Assembly (NCBI RefSeq): GCF_036370855.1
Contig: NC_088102.1
Coordinates: 20,751,001 to 20,815,000, forward strand
DNA from: Dromaius novaehollandiae
Taxonomy: Eukaryota; Chordata; Aves; Casuariiformes; Dromaiidae
Direction: 5' to 3'
Length of the DNA stretch: 64,000 nucleotides
Positions 1 through 12,954 of this stretch are shown one piece after another. Within the stretch, counting starts at the first letter, position 1; each line of letters opens with the position of its first letter. The notes under the pieces were generated by a model. It had not been told where the DNA came from, ran no database searches, and saw only the letters and a list, made by a program, of their open reading frames with translations. A program made the position numbers and the translations under genes.

Positions 1-140
1 AAGGGGCCGGAGCGGGGGAGGGGGCAGCGGGCGAGGCCCGGCTGGGCGGCAGCCGGCGCCGCCGCTGCTGAGGGCGCTCCCGGGGCCCGGCCGGCCGACG
101 GGTAGCGGCTCTGTCCGGGGGCAGAAGGGGCTTTTGCTGT
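1..140. promoter_or_regulatory. Edge of a GC-rich, CpG-dense segment (probable promoter of an upstream neighbour)
   Basis: The first ~130 bases are very GC-rich with many CpG dinucleotides. Composition then drops abruptly to ordinary AT-rich sequence. This looks like one edge of a CpG island cut by the window boundary. No coding exon can be recognised on either strand. In human, TTC8 (BBS8) is divergent from EML5 and is its next gene on this side, so a minus-strand TTC8 promoter here would fit the layout. That assignment rests on remembered synteny, not on sequence. It could equally be a non-coding RNA promoter or a GC-rich 5' exon. Confidence 0.5.
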
Positions 141-3100
141 GTAAATCTGGGAAACTCCTGTGACTTTACTGTGGGTTTGTAGCCGACCCTAATCTCACTG
201 AATTCGTAGATAAACTTCATATTGACCTCAAAGACAGGCAGCTTAAGCCCGTGCTTTGAGGACTGAAGGCAGAGTTTGATCTGTCATGCTGGGAGCAGTA
301 GATTATTCAAATAACCCCTGTTTTCTAAATTGTGTCTTGTTATTTGCTCCTATAGTAGTAAGTGTAACGGAGAATCTGATCTCGGTAGCTGCGCCTATTT
401 CTAAGATTCCAAAATGTAAAAGTATCCAGAGGCGTTTGGAGCTGGCATACATGCCTAAACGATAAGGACTCGGTCCTGTAGTTCTTACTCAGGTAGAAAG
501 TCCTATAGAGCCATGGGAGTCCTGGCTGAGGAAAGCACAGGTTGCTGTGAACAGCAGTGTTTTCGGTCTCTCAGACTGCATTAGCTTCTGTATGCTTTTG
601 CAGAGGAAAAATAACTTGAGATGTTTAGAGAAGAAAAAGCTGCAGTATAACTCTTACTGTATATGTATTTTAAGATACTGATTGCAGCCATCAGCCCAAG
701 TAAAAGGAAGAAAAAGTCTCTAAGGAGGCCTGGAGAATTAAAAAAATGAGTTTGTGATGGGAAAAGTCTTTGGCGGATGAACATCATGATAGCTAAAATT
801 ATGTCACTGGTAATTTCGTAGATTGCTGTTGTTTTATTCCTTCTGTCTCACCTAAAGTATCAGTTTGTCCATGATGTAAGCTTCATGAAACTCATATTCA
901 GGCTGACAAGATTAGTATCAGGCTGGTCGATGTAGGAATAGAAGTGTCTTTTAAACTAGGGCTATGGCGCATCCTAATCTGGGAGTAAATGGTTTGAGCT
1001 GAAGTAGCCGCTGTGGACAGCTGGGTTTTAGTTGTCCCATGGAGACTGCACAGGGAAAAAATGTTACGAGTGAAGTGTTTTCTGGGACCCAAGCAATCCC
1101 AAGTTAAGGGTGGAAAGGAAATAGCATAGTATGTTCTGTCCCTTCTCTGTTTTTTAGTCATTGTGGAAGAGCACGGGCTGCATTCCCAGAGAAGATGTAG
1201 CAGGTGTGCACAGGGAGCTCTGTACCTCAGGTGGGTCAGGAGGATGCACAGTATTTTTTGTTGCTCTGTCTGACCACCTGCTATGATACTACTGTGCAGT
1301 TGTGCCACTGTGGTTGAGTAACCACTGAGTCCTAAGATGGTATCTTACGTTGTTGTAAGTTCTGTTGTTACAAATTCTTTAAGACTGCGAATTCTTCAGC
1401 ATGTAAATACATTGCTAGGCATAGTATGATGTGCAGGATGTGCTGTTCAGAGAGATTGTGAATGCTAGCCAGAAACGACAGATTTATTAGAAAGCTAAAC
1501 TGAAGTTCCTCCAAGTATTTTTCTGAACTTTTATGAGATAGTCTGTTTTTAAATACTTGCTGTTACCATATTAAGTAATTTAGCCTGTCTAGGGTGCTAC
1601 CTTTTTATAGAATGTAATGTGAAGGGCACTTTTTGTTTGTAGAGATACATTATGAGGTCAGTACATTTGTTCCAAAGTTATGTGATTAAAATGTCAAAGT
1701 TTCATAGTTGCTGTTTCATGGTTGCTGGTGTTAAAAGCCAGTTATCTTTTCCAAACAACTACCACATTAGTTAAACACCTCATTTATCTGCATAGGAAAA
1801 CACAGAGGAGACCATCAGCTCCTAAACTTTATTGATTCCCATCCTGCCTTCTTAAAAAACTCATATGTAAGGTTCTACATATAAATGTCTCCTTGTGACA
1901 TCTATTTTAAGCTGTAATATCTTAATGAGTGCTTTCAGACTGCAAAGTAAATGAAATGCTTAAGAATGCTTAGAATGTTTGATTATAACACTTCTAAATT
2001 ATTTCCATTTTGAGATAGTGAATCAAAAAGAAAATGAATGAAGCAGTCTTTGTGGGCAGACTTGGCAGATGAAGGTTGCCATGTACTCAGTCAACCTGGG
2101 AGCTGTGCATTCAGCTGAGCAAAGTAGCTGGATTAGTCACAGATGTCATCAACTATTCCCCACTAAGGCTCAGGTGAGGGTTTTTTGCTTGACAAGGAAA
2201 CTGTTTTGTGTTCCCTGGAGAAGAGAATAGATCTTCCAAATGAAGAAAGGAGCAGAAATCCAAAAAAAGGCATGAAGCTCCAAATTGTCTTCCTGTATAT
2301 GTGTGAGGAACCTGGAGTTCCTCTGATGAAAGCTGATGACTTTTCAGAAGAAAAGAATGAGATGAGACTGTGTGACTAGAAAGCAAAGGGAACAAATTGT
2401 CTGTGAATCATGTGAGCTGCCAGCATTTATTCCCCAGTTATGGGAGGATGCCCCTTAAAGCAAGAAAAAAAGAAAGCATTTCAAATAGCTCTTTTGGGAG
2501 AAGCAGTGGAGGAGAAAAATGAGTGCTTTTTCATGTAACAGGATTGCCTTATCTTACATCAGTAATACTGCGTATTACTGAACTTCAGCTATCACTTTTA
2601 TAGTGCCAAGATTCTATCTGTAACAAGAAAAGTCATCATTTTACACGGTTATGTTGAGCATCAGAAGTTTCAAAGCTCTGTTCAGTAACAGCCTTGTTTC
2701 TTCTTCCTTTCCATAGAAAAATGCCTGAACTATGGTTTTTTGAACTGAAGGTGGAGATTGTGATTCTGGAAATTTAGCTTTCATCAAATCATTTACTTTC
2801 ATGACCTGCCTGCCAGAAGGTAGAGCATATACTGTCAGGCTCGTCCTTCTTCCAGGTTGCTTCATCAGTTTCGCTGAGTGCATTGAACACTTTGCTGTTA
2901 AATGCTTTTGCTAGAGGAGTTTATTGTGTAAAGGTAGGAAAAAGTGAAGATGGACAGAGAAAGGTGTGTTCTCAGAACCCAAGTCAATGGTTAGGGTAGA
3001 TATAAGTCCCTGGTCATGTGTTGCCTCTCTACATGCATTATTCAGAGGACAAATATACACCTAACAGTACCTGTGTTCATCTTCTGTAAAATGTTAGAGA

Positions 3101-6100
3101 ACATCAGTAATGCCATGTATCTTGGAGGTGCAGTACTGTTTTATTCTTGAAAGCAAAGGGTGCTGTCTTTCACAGTTGAGGTAGAACTTAGATGGCATTA
3201 CTCATTGGGCTCGCTCCACCACCGGAAGATCCGACTGTGGAAAAAGTATGTCATGATCCTGGAGGAACACTGTAAAGAAGATTCAATCCAATATCAACAG
3301 GTTTCTGCATGGACACAGTGCTTAAACACAAAATTACACACAATTCAGCCTGCCTACCTTTCAGGTAGACCGGTCTCCAGTGCATACTCTATTCTCATGC
3401 TTGGGGTCTGGTCCTACTTCAGTAACAGGCATAAAAAAGCCATTCCATCCATCACAGCCTGCTGCTGTGACTAAGTAAGGCCAAACTGCCAAGTATTCTT
3501 CTGGTGTGCTTTCCTGGCAGCTTTATATCTTGGCCTGTCTCTGGTGTTGGCACAGAAATCACCCTGTGCATGTGATCTTTGAAGTCTTTTCCATTGACAA
3601 TGCCTAATTCCAGTTCCTGCACAGGGGAGTCTTCTGTTCTTTTAAATATATGGACTGTCATTTATCTTGATCATCCCAGTCTCAAACTTTAAACCTTGTA
3701 AGCAGCCTAGTGCTTCCACTAAATAATAATCTCTGCAGGCAGCCACACTCCACGTCTCTAACTTACTAAAATCTTGGACTAAGACACACAAAGCCCCTAT
3801 GATTTTGTCTGCTGTGTAGGTTCTTGTATGGCAGTCCCCCTCCAGTATAACTGCATGAAAGCTAAATGTTCAGAATTTAGATTCAGGGCCTATGAGCAGC
3901 CTACCCCCAGGGAAAGAAAGGAGTGATCCCTTTGAGCTGAAGTTAAGTGACATGTAAAATTGGGAGAAGTTGCACACTTGTTCAAGAGAGCAGCTCACCC
4001 TATCCATCTGCTTATAGTATTTATTTGCCCAATAGTGTGGATCTGAAACTTTGAATTGAAAACATTCATTTCTGGCATGTGTAGATGCGTTGTTGCACGC
4101 TTGTGTAATTCTCAAACACAGCATAGAAGCCAGAAAGGTAGTCCAGCAAGTATTTCTGATATTTGCTACCCACTTTCTGGAACACTGATAACAGGATTTG
4201 GAGATCTAGTAAATGACAACTTGTACATTGAGGAACCTGCCAAATAAGACTACATAGAAAAACTTTACTTTTAGAAATACAGAAGTCCATGAAGGCAAGT
4301 CTAAAATACCTGGCTGACTTCAGAGATAAGTCCTGATCATGGTTTAGGACTAACTCTAGGGCTGGTTGGTGGTGCTGATTAATTATTCTATAGTGTATGA
4401 GGGAAAGAAGGGGAATTGGATTGACAGGGAGGTAAAACAGAATCTGATGAACAAAGCCACTATCGCTCTGGCTGTTATTTCCTGGACTCTGGGTTGCAGT
4501 CCTCCAAAACTGATACTGAGATAATGCGTTATAGGAAGCAACTGTACAGGAATTTTCATATCCTTTCTTTCTGTGTTTCACCTAGGTAGCAGCTACATTA
4601 AATTTTACAATAGGCCATCAACATGGGCAGCCATGTACTTTCATGTTTCAGCCTCAGGTCATTTTGCACAGTTTGAGCATAGGCTTGCAAATAGTCTTTC
4701 CCATGTCACCTTCTGATACGAGTAGGTTCATTTAGAATATCCCTTGTCCAGCTGCGTAACTGGGGTGTTCTAGAGCCCTGCTGTAAGGCATCTATAGTAG
4801 AGGGAAACTATACATTGGCTATTTTTTGCTCTTTCCGTTTCCTCAAGAATCTGCTACTGGTCATTCTTCACCTGATGCCTTTAAGGAGCCCAGCTACTGT
4901 TCTCAGTTTCTTTGGAGTAAGATGAACAGTCTTGCCTTTCCATGCGTATGTCAGGCTCAGAGTGGCCATGTTCGCTCTGGTGATGTGACCTTCCTAGATG
5001 TTGATAAGTCCAACCTATCCTCTGAGGTGTCTGGTACAGGCCTCTGTTGTGAACACTGAGCCTCACCCCCCAGAAATGTACCTTCTGTGTATGGCTGATG
5101 CTAACAGTAAAAGGAAAAGCCTAGCTATTGAATTTCTGCAGGGCTGAGGTGCATATAAAAGAGTCTATACAGAAGGCCAGTTACAAAGCTGATCAGATGC
5201 TGAGCTACAGTGCAATCTCCTGCTCCTGCCCCCACGTCCTGGCAGTTGTCACTGCTGATTCCTGTGAACGTGAAAAAGGAGCATGCTCCTTCTGATCTCC
5301 TACAAAGACAAGTTCCTATCTACTGCAAAGCTGTGCAGTTTACAACATACCCATTTTTCTAAAGCCATTCTATATCACAAAGTTGGAAATTTGGCTCTAC
5401 AGAAGTTTCCTACAGGAAAGCTTTCTACTCTCAGGGCTCCACACAGTTACAGCCTCATGAGCTAGCGCTTTGTACATGCATCTTTTTGTATCAAGTGAGC
5501 ACAACTGAGCATCAAGTGAGCTGGTGACTTGTGAGTTAATTATAGTCATTTAAGCTGCGTATGATAGATCTAAAAAGAAGTCAATCAGCTGGGCAGCAGA
5601 TGAGTGACCTGAGTCCCCTCTATGTAGCCACACTGCACAACTGACCTATAAATAAAATGACTCTGCTATCAAATTGAATTCTTTATTAGGCTGACAGCAG
5701 CCTGGAGAGTGTGTTTTACTTTTTGGGAGTTTTCTCACGCAGGCTGCAGTGCATGAAGTAGCTCTGTCTCAACCAAATGGATTGCATTTGTTGTCACTGG
5801 AAGTGGGCAACACCAAATTTGTGTTCTACCAGAAGTGCACAATCACAGCTTGGGAGATTGAATGTGCTGGACCTTCTTTACAAAAGCTAAAAAATGGTAT
5901 ATTTCAGGCTCTGGAATTGGTATCAAGGTTTTGAGTGTTTTTCAGCTCTGGAGTATTTACTTCATGATGTCTTTTATTCAAATAAATCCCTGACATCCCA
6001 TTTGAGAATTTCAAGAAGTAGCACACATCTGTGTAGAACACAAAATAGCTGTTCACTGGCTTATGGCAGATTAGTATTTGGCTTCAGTAAAATTAGTGGT

Positions 6101-9100
6101 GCCTATGTCTCCATATTATACTTCAGGAAGGATCACTTCTGGAGTTCTTGTGTATAATCTGTGGAGAAAGAATAATTTTGAATGTGTATGGAAACTGATT
6201 AGTTTCCTTCCCATAGCTCAGGGTTAAGACAGTGTTTGGGCCATCAGTATCAGCTTCTTTCACATGTCCTCTCCCCAAATTGAGGAAAATTAATCCTGTT
6301 GGACATCAGATGAAATAAGTTTTGGAAATTATATCTCAGATGTACTTGATTTGAGAGAGAAAAATTCTTTTTCAAAAGTTTTTATACTCTAGTGGATAGT
6401 GTTTTCCACCTACTTCTAGTACAAGTACTTAATTTGGTCATAGTGCGCAAATATCTTCCAATTATTGTGAATCTCTCCATGGTCTTTGTGTTGGTGCTAT
6501 CTTGGGACAATGATAGTTATGTGATATAACTATATAAATGGCCAGAGTTTATTAAGGAAAAGTCAAGTATTAACTGTTTCCTATGTTGTATTAGAAGTGA
6601 CCTAACTTTGGCTAGCATATTCTGAGGGACTACTATCGTCTTACGTGAAAGGACAGGAAATGTAGTAGTGCTGCTTCATTTACAGCTGGGGTATTATGAT
6701 GATACCACTGTCACAGAACATAAAATTCAGGAATCAGAAGTAAGGGACAGCTTCATTCCCCTTCTGTCTATGGCTGGGTTATTATTAATTTGAAAACTAG
6801 ATGTCCCTGAGAAAGGGGACAGTAAAAACCCTTGCTATAATTATTGTTAAATGAAAATATCAAGGAGCTCTACTGAATATCAGGAATCTATTATTATTGA
6901 CCTTTATTCATAAAATACACAGGTTTGTATAATTGCTTTTTGTAAAATGTAGGTTTTGTTGACATATGTATCTTGCTTACTGGATTTCAGTTATGTTTCA
7001 ATTAATTGTTCAATTACTTGTCAAGATTAGACGTTGCTTAGAAATTTCAATGTGCTTCCTACTTTCCCCTTTTAATACAGTTCTTTTTCTTCCTGCTGAC
7101 AAGGGTGCTTTAAATTGATACTGAAAACTAGCTCTGACAGGATAGATGAATTTCATGTTGCCTTTCTCTGCATGCTATCCTAGAGTAAACTATGTTATGC
7201 CCAAACATTTTGAAAATTAAGAAAATAATGTGAAATGACTGGAGAGAGTTAATCTTCATGCTGTACTTAAGGGGTAACTCAAAACAATTCATATTACTTT
7301 AGGAAAGAGGAAAGAGTTGAAATACAGTCAGTAAAGAGTTCTGTAGTGAATGCATAAAGTTGGGAGACACTTCTACCTATAACAAAAAAGAAACTGCATT
7401 TTCCAAATGCTTTTATGACTGTTCTGCATAAGTCATTTAAACTATGAATATGAGATACATGAGTTAGCCTCTTACAAAGTGTATGTGGGGAGAGGAGATG
7501 AGACGTCTAAGACTGCTTTCATTTTAAAAACATAGAAGCTATAAGCTGACTTTTCCTTTCTCTGGAAGTCTTCCATGGGGTCTTCTGTGCACCAGGCAAT
7601 CATACTTGTTTTTTGAATTAGGAATGTTAATTCTCAGGCCTCGTCTCTCATCATTAGCTCACATTCTTATGGTAAAACCAGGACTAGAATCTAAATTCTT
7701 GGTTCACAGAATTCTGTTGGTATCTTAAAATTTCTCATGGAACCCTGGGGTGAAACATGCTGTACTCTTCAGAGTAGCTAAGTCATACAGATGAAGGTTA
7801 CTGTTTCTGTCAGTTACTCGTCTCTCTCAAGGTATAAAGATACCGAGGAAAGACAGCATTCCCAACTCAATACAATTAACAAGGGTTTGAAAAATCAACA
7901 TTGATGTTACCACATATCTACCTGCAGATTGCCTAAGTTAAAGATGTCTCAACTTGTCTTTGAATGAGCATTGGCATGATGAAAGGTGACGTGCAAAAGG
8001 GGGTCATTCTGATGATTCAGACAAATTTTATATTGGGAGAATTGAGAGCAACAGAATAAGGAGCAAGCTGTGAACCCAACCACAACTACAGATCAGGCTG
8101 TGCCAAGTGTCTCCTTTTAAGGAAAGCACATATTTGTGGTAGAAGAGCACAAAGAGGAAGTTCCCTGTTCACATGCTATTTTTACCTGCCATCTGAGCTC
8201 CAGCTCCTGTAGTTTTTTTGCTTGTAGGACCCATGCCTTATTTACTGTATAAAATTAGAAGAGGTAGTCCAAATGAGATTGTATGAAGAACAGAGTTTTG
8301 GCCTGAGGCTCAGTTTCAGCGTCGGTGGAAAAAATTTGTAGTAACAGCTGCAGGTTTCCTTGTGTGCCTAGCCAGACAAAAATCTTAATTGCTATCATAA
8401 ATAAGAATACTGCTGCTTTCTGCTGATCGTGCATGGTATCATAACCATGGTTACCATGATCTAACTGATAAGGGATCATCCAGCAAGTGATTACAGAACT
8501 TAGGTGGCAAAACTGTTCAGGTCCTGACCCATTAACTTTCATATGACCTTAGGTCTTCTCTATTGTATGTATACATAGACTGTATACAATCTTCATGATC
8601 AGATCCATACCTTCTCTAGTGTACAGGATGAACAGGATGGTAACCAGCTACCTCACATGAAAAACATCCTTTTTATCTGTAGTGTTTCATATGAGGCACT
8701 ATTTCTTTAATGCAGATGCCTTGTGTGCTACACTGAATATAGATTGGTGTGCATCACATTAGCGGGAATCAATGAGGATATAAAAAAAACAGTGGCCTGT
8801 CAGAAAGGCTGGTATGTCATTTCCATTTAAAAATAGGTTGCAGAAAATTGCAAAGGATCCACTGGTGACTGGATGTTCATCTTAAAAAAAAAAAAAAAAA
8901 AAAAGGTTGGTTCTTGTTCTCTCCGCCCCCCCCCCTCCATTTCTTTTCAAGTTTAGAGCACCTGCATCTTCCATTACCATTATTTGGAGTGGGTCCCAAA
9001 TATCAAAACAGGAACCCTGATAGTAATATAGAGTTAATAGGCATATCTGAAAAGTTTGATGCAAGTGGGTTTGCTGATATATAGGAGAGCAGCAGAGAGA

Positions 9101-9510
9101 GGATACAGATCTGCTGGTACTCAGTCTAGTGTCTTGATCACAAAATCTTCTTTCCAGCAGCCTTATTTGTTATATAGCTGTTAGTTCCCACACAAAATGA
9201 TGTAGAGGCCCTACAAATCTGCTTTCTTCCTTTCAAGAGTGCTGATCTGTTTTGTTCTTAGTTTATCCTTTTTAGAGGGAAAGTATGAGAAAAAGATCTA
9301 TTTTCCTACAGTGAGGAGTAGCAGTTTTATACAGAGGCATGTGTATAGTACAGTGAAAAGTCATGTCATGTAGCAGTCTCTTGCATATTTTCTTTTACAG
9401 TGGAATCATTTAAAAGAGAAGTATTTATTGTCCTTAAAATAGGTTTACTTAACTCTAAAAATTTTACTGAAGTGCAGTATGATTTTAGGGAACCCGCCTA
9501 CAGAACTTAG
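141..9510. other. Intergenic DNA, no supported gene
   Basis: About 9.4 kb of AT-rich sequence. Open frames occur on both strands (the longest is 171 codons on the minus strand at 4066-4581), but none has recognisable domains, splice structure or coding-like composition. An 11-base motif is repeated 21 bases apart near 5490-5520. A 21-base A run (8884-8904) is followed shortly by a 10-base C run (8926-8935). I see no RNA gene or clear transposon in this stretch. Confidence 0.6.
8884..8935. repeat. Poly-A run followed by a poly-C run
   Basis: Twenty-one consecutive A residues (8884-8904) are followed about 20 bases later by ten consecutive C residues (8926-8935). The sequence on the left of the A run does not look like a SINE or a processed transcript, so I treat both as simple homopolymers. 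They are likely to vary in length and to be error-prone in assemblies. Confidence 0.9.
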
Positions 9511-9517
9511 TATTTAA

Positions 9518-9695
9518 AGCACAGAATGATTTAAGTTGGAAGGGATCGAAGGGTTATCTAGTTCGACCTCCTGCTCAAAGCAGGCTAACTTCAACGTTGG
9601 ATGAAGTTGCCTAGGGCCTTGTCTAGTTGAGGTTAGAGAATCTCTGTCGATGGGGAATCCACAGCCTTTTCGGGCAACGTGTTTCCTATTTTGAG
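9518..9695 (-). mobile_element. CR1 LINE, 5'-truncated 3' end, antisense
   Basis: The sequence reads as the reverse complement of a chicken-repeat-1 3' end. It has a CACAGAATG-like start, then TTGGAAGGGATC, a CTAGTTCGACCTCCTGCTC block, and further on GGGGAATCCACAGCC and GGGCAAC segments, in the order expected of an inverted CR1 tail. CR1 elements are non-LTR retrotransposons that insert mostly as severely 5'-truncated copies, and this ~180 bp piece fits. It is too short and diverged to encode protein. The subfamily was not determined. Confidence 0.85.
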
Positions 9696-9699
9696 AGCT

Positions 9700-12530
9700 T
9701 TTGCAAACTTAGTACAGGGCATTATATTTTCAAAAACTTGTCCACTACTGTGTAAAAAGATGTCATCTTGACCTGACAATTTTTAATCTAATAATTTGCA
9801 TCAGCCAGCTGAAATATTAATTCCTCCAAAAAAATTCAGCGTCATGTGTTGGGGTTGGTAATCCTACACCATTCTAGTTGTAAAGAAGTACAATGAAAAG
9901 GGGTAGAAAAATTACCCTTGCATGCAAGCAAGATGTTGCTTCACATTGTTGTAGATCATATCATAAGATAGTGCCTGAAATGGCTGTCACAGAAGCAGAA
10001 TTTAAAATAAATTGCATTCTATATTTAGATTAATAGACAGTTGAAATCAGTTCAAGTTCAGAATCAGATTTTCATCATAAGTCTATTGATGGAAAATGCA
10101 TTGGGATTTAATCAGCCTCTCTTTATGCACTTCATTTAAGCCTGTTTAGGTTGTCACGTGCGATATGAAGTGGTGGTGCTTGATACAGATTCTTCAAATC
10201 ACCTTGTTGAATTACTTCAGTACACACATAATTATGCATAAAATGCGAGCTGAAAAAAGCTGTCCAAAGCAGATCCAAATGGGTGTGTGGTGACTAGAGC
10301 CATATTGTACAAACATAATGTCATTGGTGAAAAAAATCCAGTGAGTAGCTTTAAGAATAAAATAGATTCTAGTGTCAGATTGTTGGCAGTATGAAACATA
10401 GTACTTTTTTCATTGTTTAAAGACTAAAAAGAATTTTTTAGTGAACTGATACCATGTGGTAACACAGATTTTGGGGTCAACTTTAAATTTTGTAATAGAC
10501 ATATTAAGAAAGAATACAAATGTTTCTGTCTAACTTCTGAGGTTAATATTAAATGTAATTTTCCTAAAGCAACTTCAAATCTGGAGCTAAATGTAGACAC
10601 TCTTTTGCATTTATTTGGAAAAACATGTACGCTGTGACATAAATTCTTAGGCTGATATTTGTGCCATGGAAATCGTGGTAGAAACCTTTTTCTTTTAATT
10701 TAAAAGAGTGAAGATTTCTTCCTTGGATTGCAGGGCAGGCCCTAAACAAGGTCTTCTTGTGGCACTAATGTCAAGGTTAAAGAAGCCAGGATACTGCTTT
10801 TATTCAGCTTCAGCAATCATGTTCCTATCTTCAGTTTCAGCTGGTATTGTTTACTGATGTATTTGCATCAACTCCTCTCCTAAACAGATTTATTTCTGCT
10901 GTAGACTGTTCTGGAAGAAGTTCTTGCCTCCTAAACTAATGATAGATGATTTCAATAATGTTTGTATCTTGTCCATCCCTTTTCCTGTCCTATGTTAAGA
11001 AACCAGTAAAGTTGTGAGTTACTCAAGTGAGGGCATTTCTAAATCAAATTTCCTTGAATGAATGTAATGCAGCCTTGGTTATTGCCTGCACTATGATAAT
11101 TACATGTTCATTGTCTTTTCAATAGGGTACCTATTTCTTCTGGTGCCCAGGATGAATGTTTACTGAATGAATACAATTGCCATGTTACCAAAGTATAATT
11201 TATCTTGCAGAGGCAGGACAAATTAATATCTGTAATATTTAATTTCATACACACAAAATTGTTGTCTTTTCATGTTAACCATTGTATCTTGTTTATCAGG
11301 TCAGTACCAAATGAAAACATATAGATCTATAATTACCAAGGTTATAATAGGACTTGTTCTTAAAACAGAATGTGATTTTAAAGAGCGGTTGCATTTTTCT
11401 CTTCAGAATATGTCAGCTACAACTTTTTGAAACTGTCAGAATTTTTGGAGATATAGTATAATGTACCGGTGACTTCATTTTTTGGTACTGGTTATGAAAA
11501 GATATCTGTCCGTGACTATACTCCATATCTACTCTCTTCCTGTATTTCCTATAACCTTCTGTATTAAGGAGAGATGTGGCAAAATCAGTATTTATTTTTC
11601 TCTGCCATTTTCTTACCCTTAACTGTCTCCTTTACTTCTTGATGATGCAGTAGACCTACTGATTATTTGCAGGGCTTCCTGCTTCTAATATTTCAAGATT
11701 TTTAAGTGTGTTTATAGAGATATTAGATTGCCAATAATATATTGTAGTCCTTTTAAATTCCTTTTTAATTTGCATCTTATGTAATGGCTGATATGGTGCA
11801 AAACTTCTGGTTAAATTCTCCATTTTCTGTAAGAGTTAACTCAAATAGTGTTCTAAACTTTGCTGTGCTATCTTATTTCTTGCCTTTATACTTTTGTCCA
11901 GTAGTCAACATGCCTTTGTAATTGTTACTGTATGCCTCGGTGCTGTTAGGTACCTACCTCAGGTAGCAGGTAATTCTCTCAACAGTTCTTAAGGACTTTG
12001 CATTTATATAGGTTTCTTAGTTTTGCAAATATTACTGACAAATGTTGTGCTACCATAATAGATGGAGATGTTTTTATCCCCAAGAATGCTTAAATTAATG
12101 TTGTCACCGTTCATCTGCCTCATATTATATAATTACTACTTGAACCAGCTACTCTTCATTACTTAGGACTTAACAGAGAATAATCCCTCATCTTGTGTGC
12201 TCTGGAATTAGCTGTTCCAAGAGCATTTGTTTAAGAAATCACTTCTTTAAGCCTTGTTCCATTTAGCAATACATGAGGTACATTGTAAATATATTTACAA
12301 TATGTTAGAAAGTACATCTTTTTATAATTGTGTGTTGTGAGATATTAAAATGTCACTTACATGATATTAGTTAGAGAAGTGATGTACTTGTGTCACGGTA
12401 GAGTAACAAAATGTAATATGCGGTGATTTATCTAGTATCATAGGAAAGATATAAAACCTGTCATAGGAGGCTGAGACAAAACAGCTAAATGCCGTGTTTT
12501 GCTTATAAAAAGCTTTACTGAAAGCACATA
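9700..12530. other. Intergenic AT-rich DNA, no supported feature
   Basis: About 2.8 kb between the CR1 fragment and the GC-rich pocket at 12.6 kb. There is no open frame with gene-like character on either strand, no recognisable repeat family and no RNA gene. Several short AT-rich palindromic stretches occur (for example near 12290-12300), but they are ordinary for this base composition. Confidence 0.6.
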
Positions 12531-12537
12531 AGATATC

Positions 12538-12954
12538 TTATTTGCCTAAAAGCTTATTTTCCACTATATCAATTGGACTAACAAAAGACATTTCCTCTCC
12601 CTGCAAATATTGCCTGGCCTCGTGGACCGCCAGCTCAGAGATCAGCACCATGGACAGCGGCGGCGGCCCGCGGCCCCCGCCGGGGTCTGCGCTGCGGCTT
12701 CGCCCGGTGCCATCGTCCCCTGCCCCTGGGCCCTGCGGCGGGGACAGCAGGCCTGGGCTGCACCCTGCCACAAGCAAGCAGGGCGCGGATTCTTGAGAAA
12801 GTTTGAAAAGGGCATGTCACGCCGAGTTTCTATGCATGCGAAGAACAAGAATGGAAAAGGACTGGTCAGAGGCCCAGTGTACGTGCATAAGGTGTACAAG
12901 AATACAGCACTGATGGGGAGATGTCATGGGTGCTCGCGGTCCCTGAAGTGAAGA
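12538..12954. other. GC-rich pocket with overlapping ORFs on both strands, unidentified
   Basis: A ~130-base stretch (about 12640-12780) is strongly GC- and CpG-rich inside AT-rich DNA. A CCATGG palindrome at 12648-12653 gives a start codon on each strand. The minus-strand frame from 12651 to 12538 encodes 37 residues ending ENKLLGK then TAA, with an amphipathic, protein-like composition (ELAVHEARQYLQ). It stays open upstream into the GC-rich part to about 12777. The plus-strand frame 12650-12796 encodes 48 proline/glycine-rich residues. A further plus-strand frame runs to about 12951. I do not recognise any of these products. Candidates are a retrocopy fragment of a CpG-island gene, a first exon of an unannotated transcript, or chance. 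Confidence 0.3.

Noticed and set aside
3160..3474. 104-codon plus-strand frame
   Set aside because: No family resemblance and no exon-like boundaries. Other frames of similar length are scattered through the intergenic DNA.
4066..4581. 171-codon minus-strand open frame
   Set aside because: No recognisable domain, no coding-like conservation signature visible, no splice context or promoter. It lies in ordinary intergenic DNA and is best explained as chance.
8884..8904. Poly-A run as the tail of a processed pseudogene or SINE
   Set aside because: The sequence upstream shows no transcript-like or SINE-like body, and no target-site duplication could be seen.
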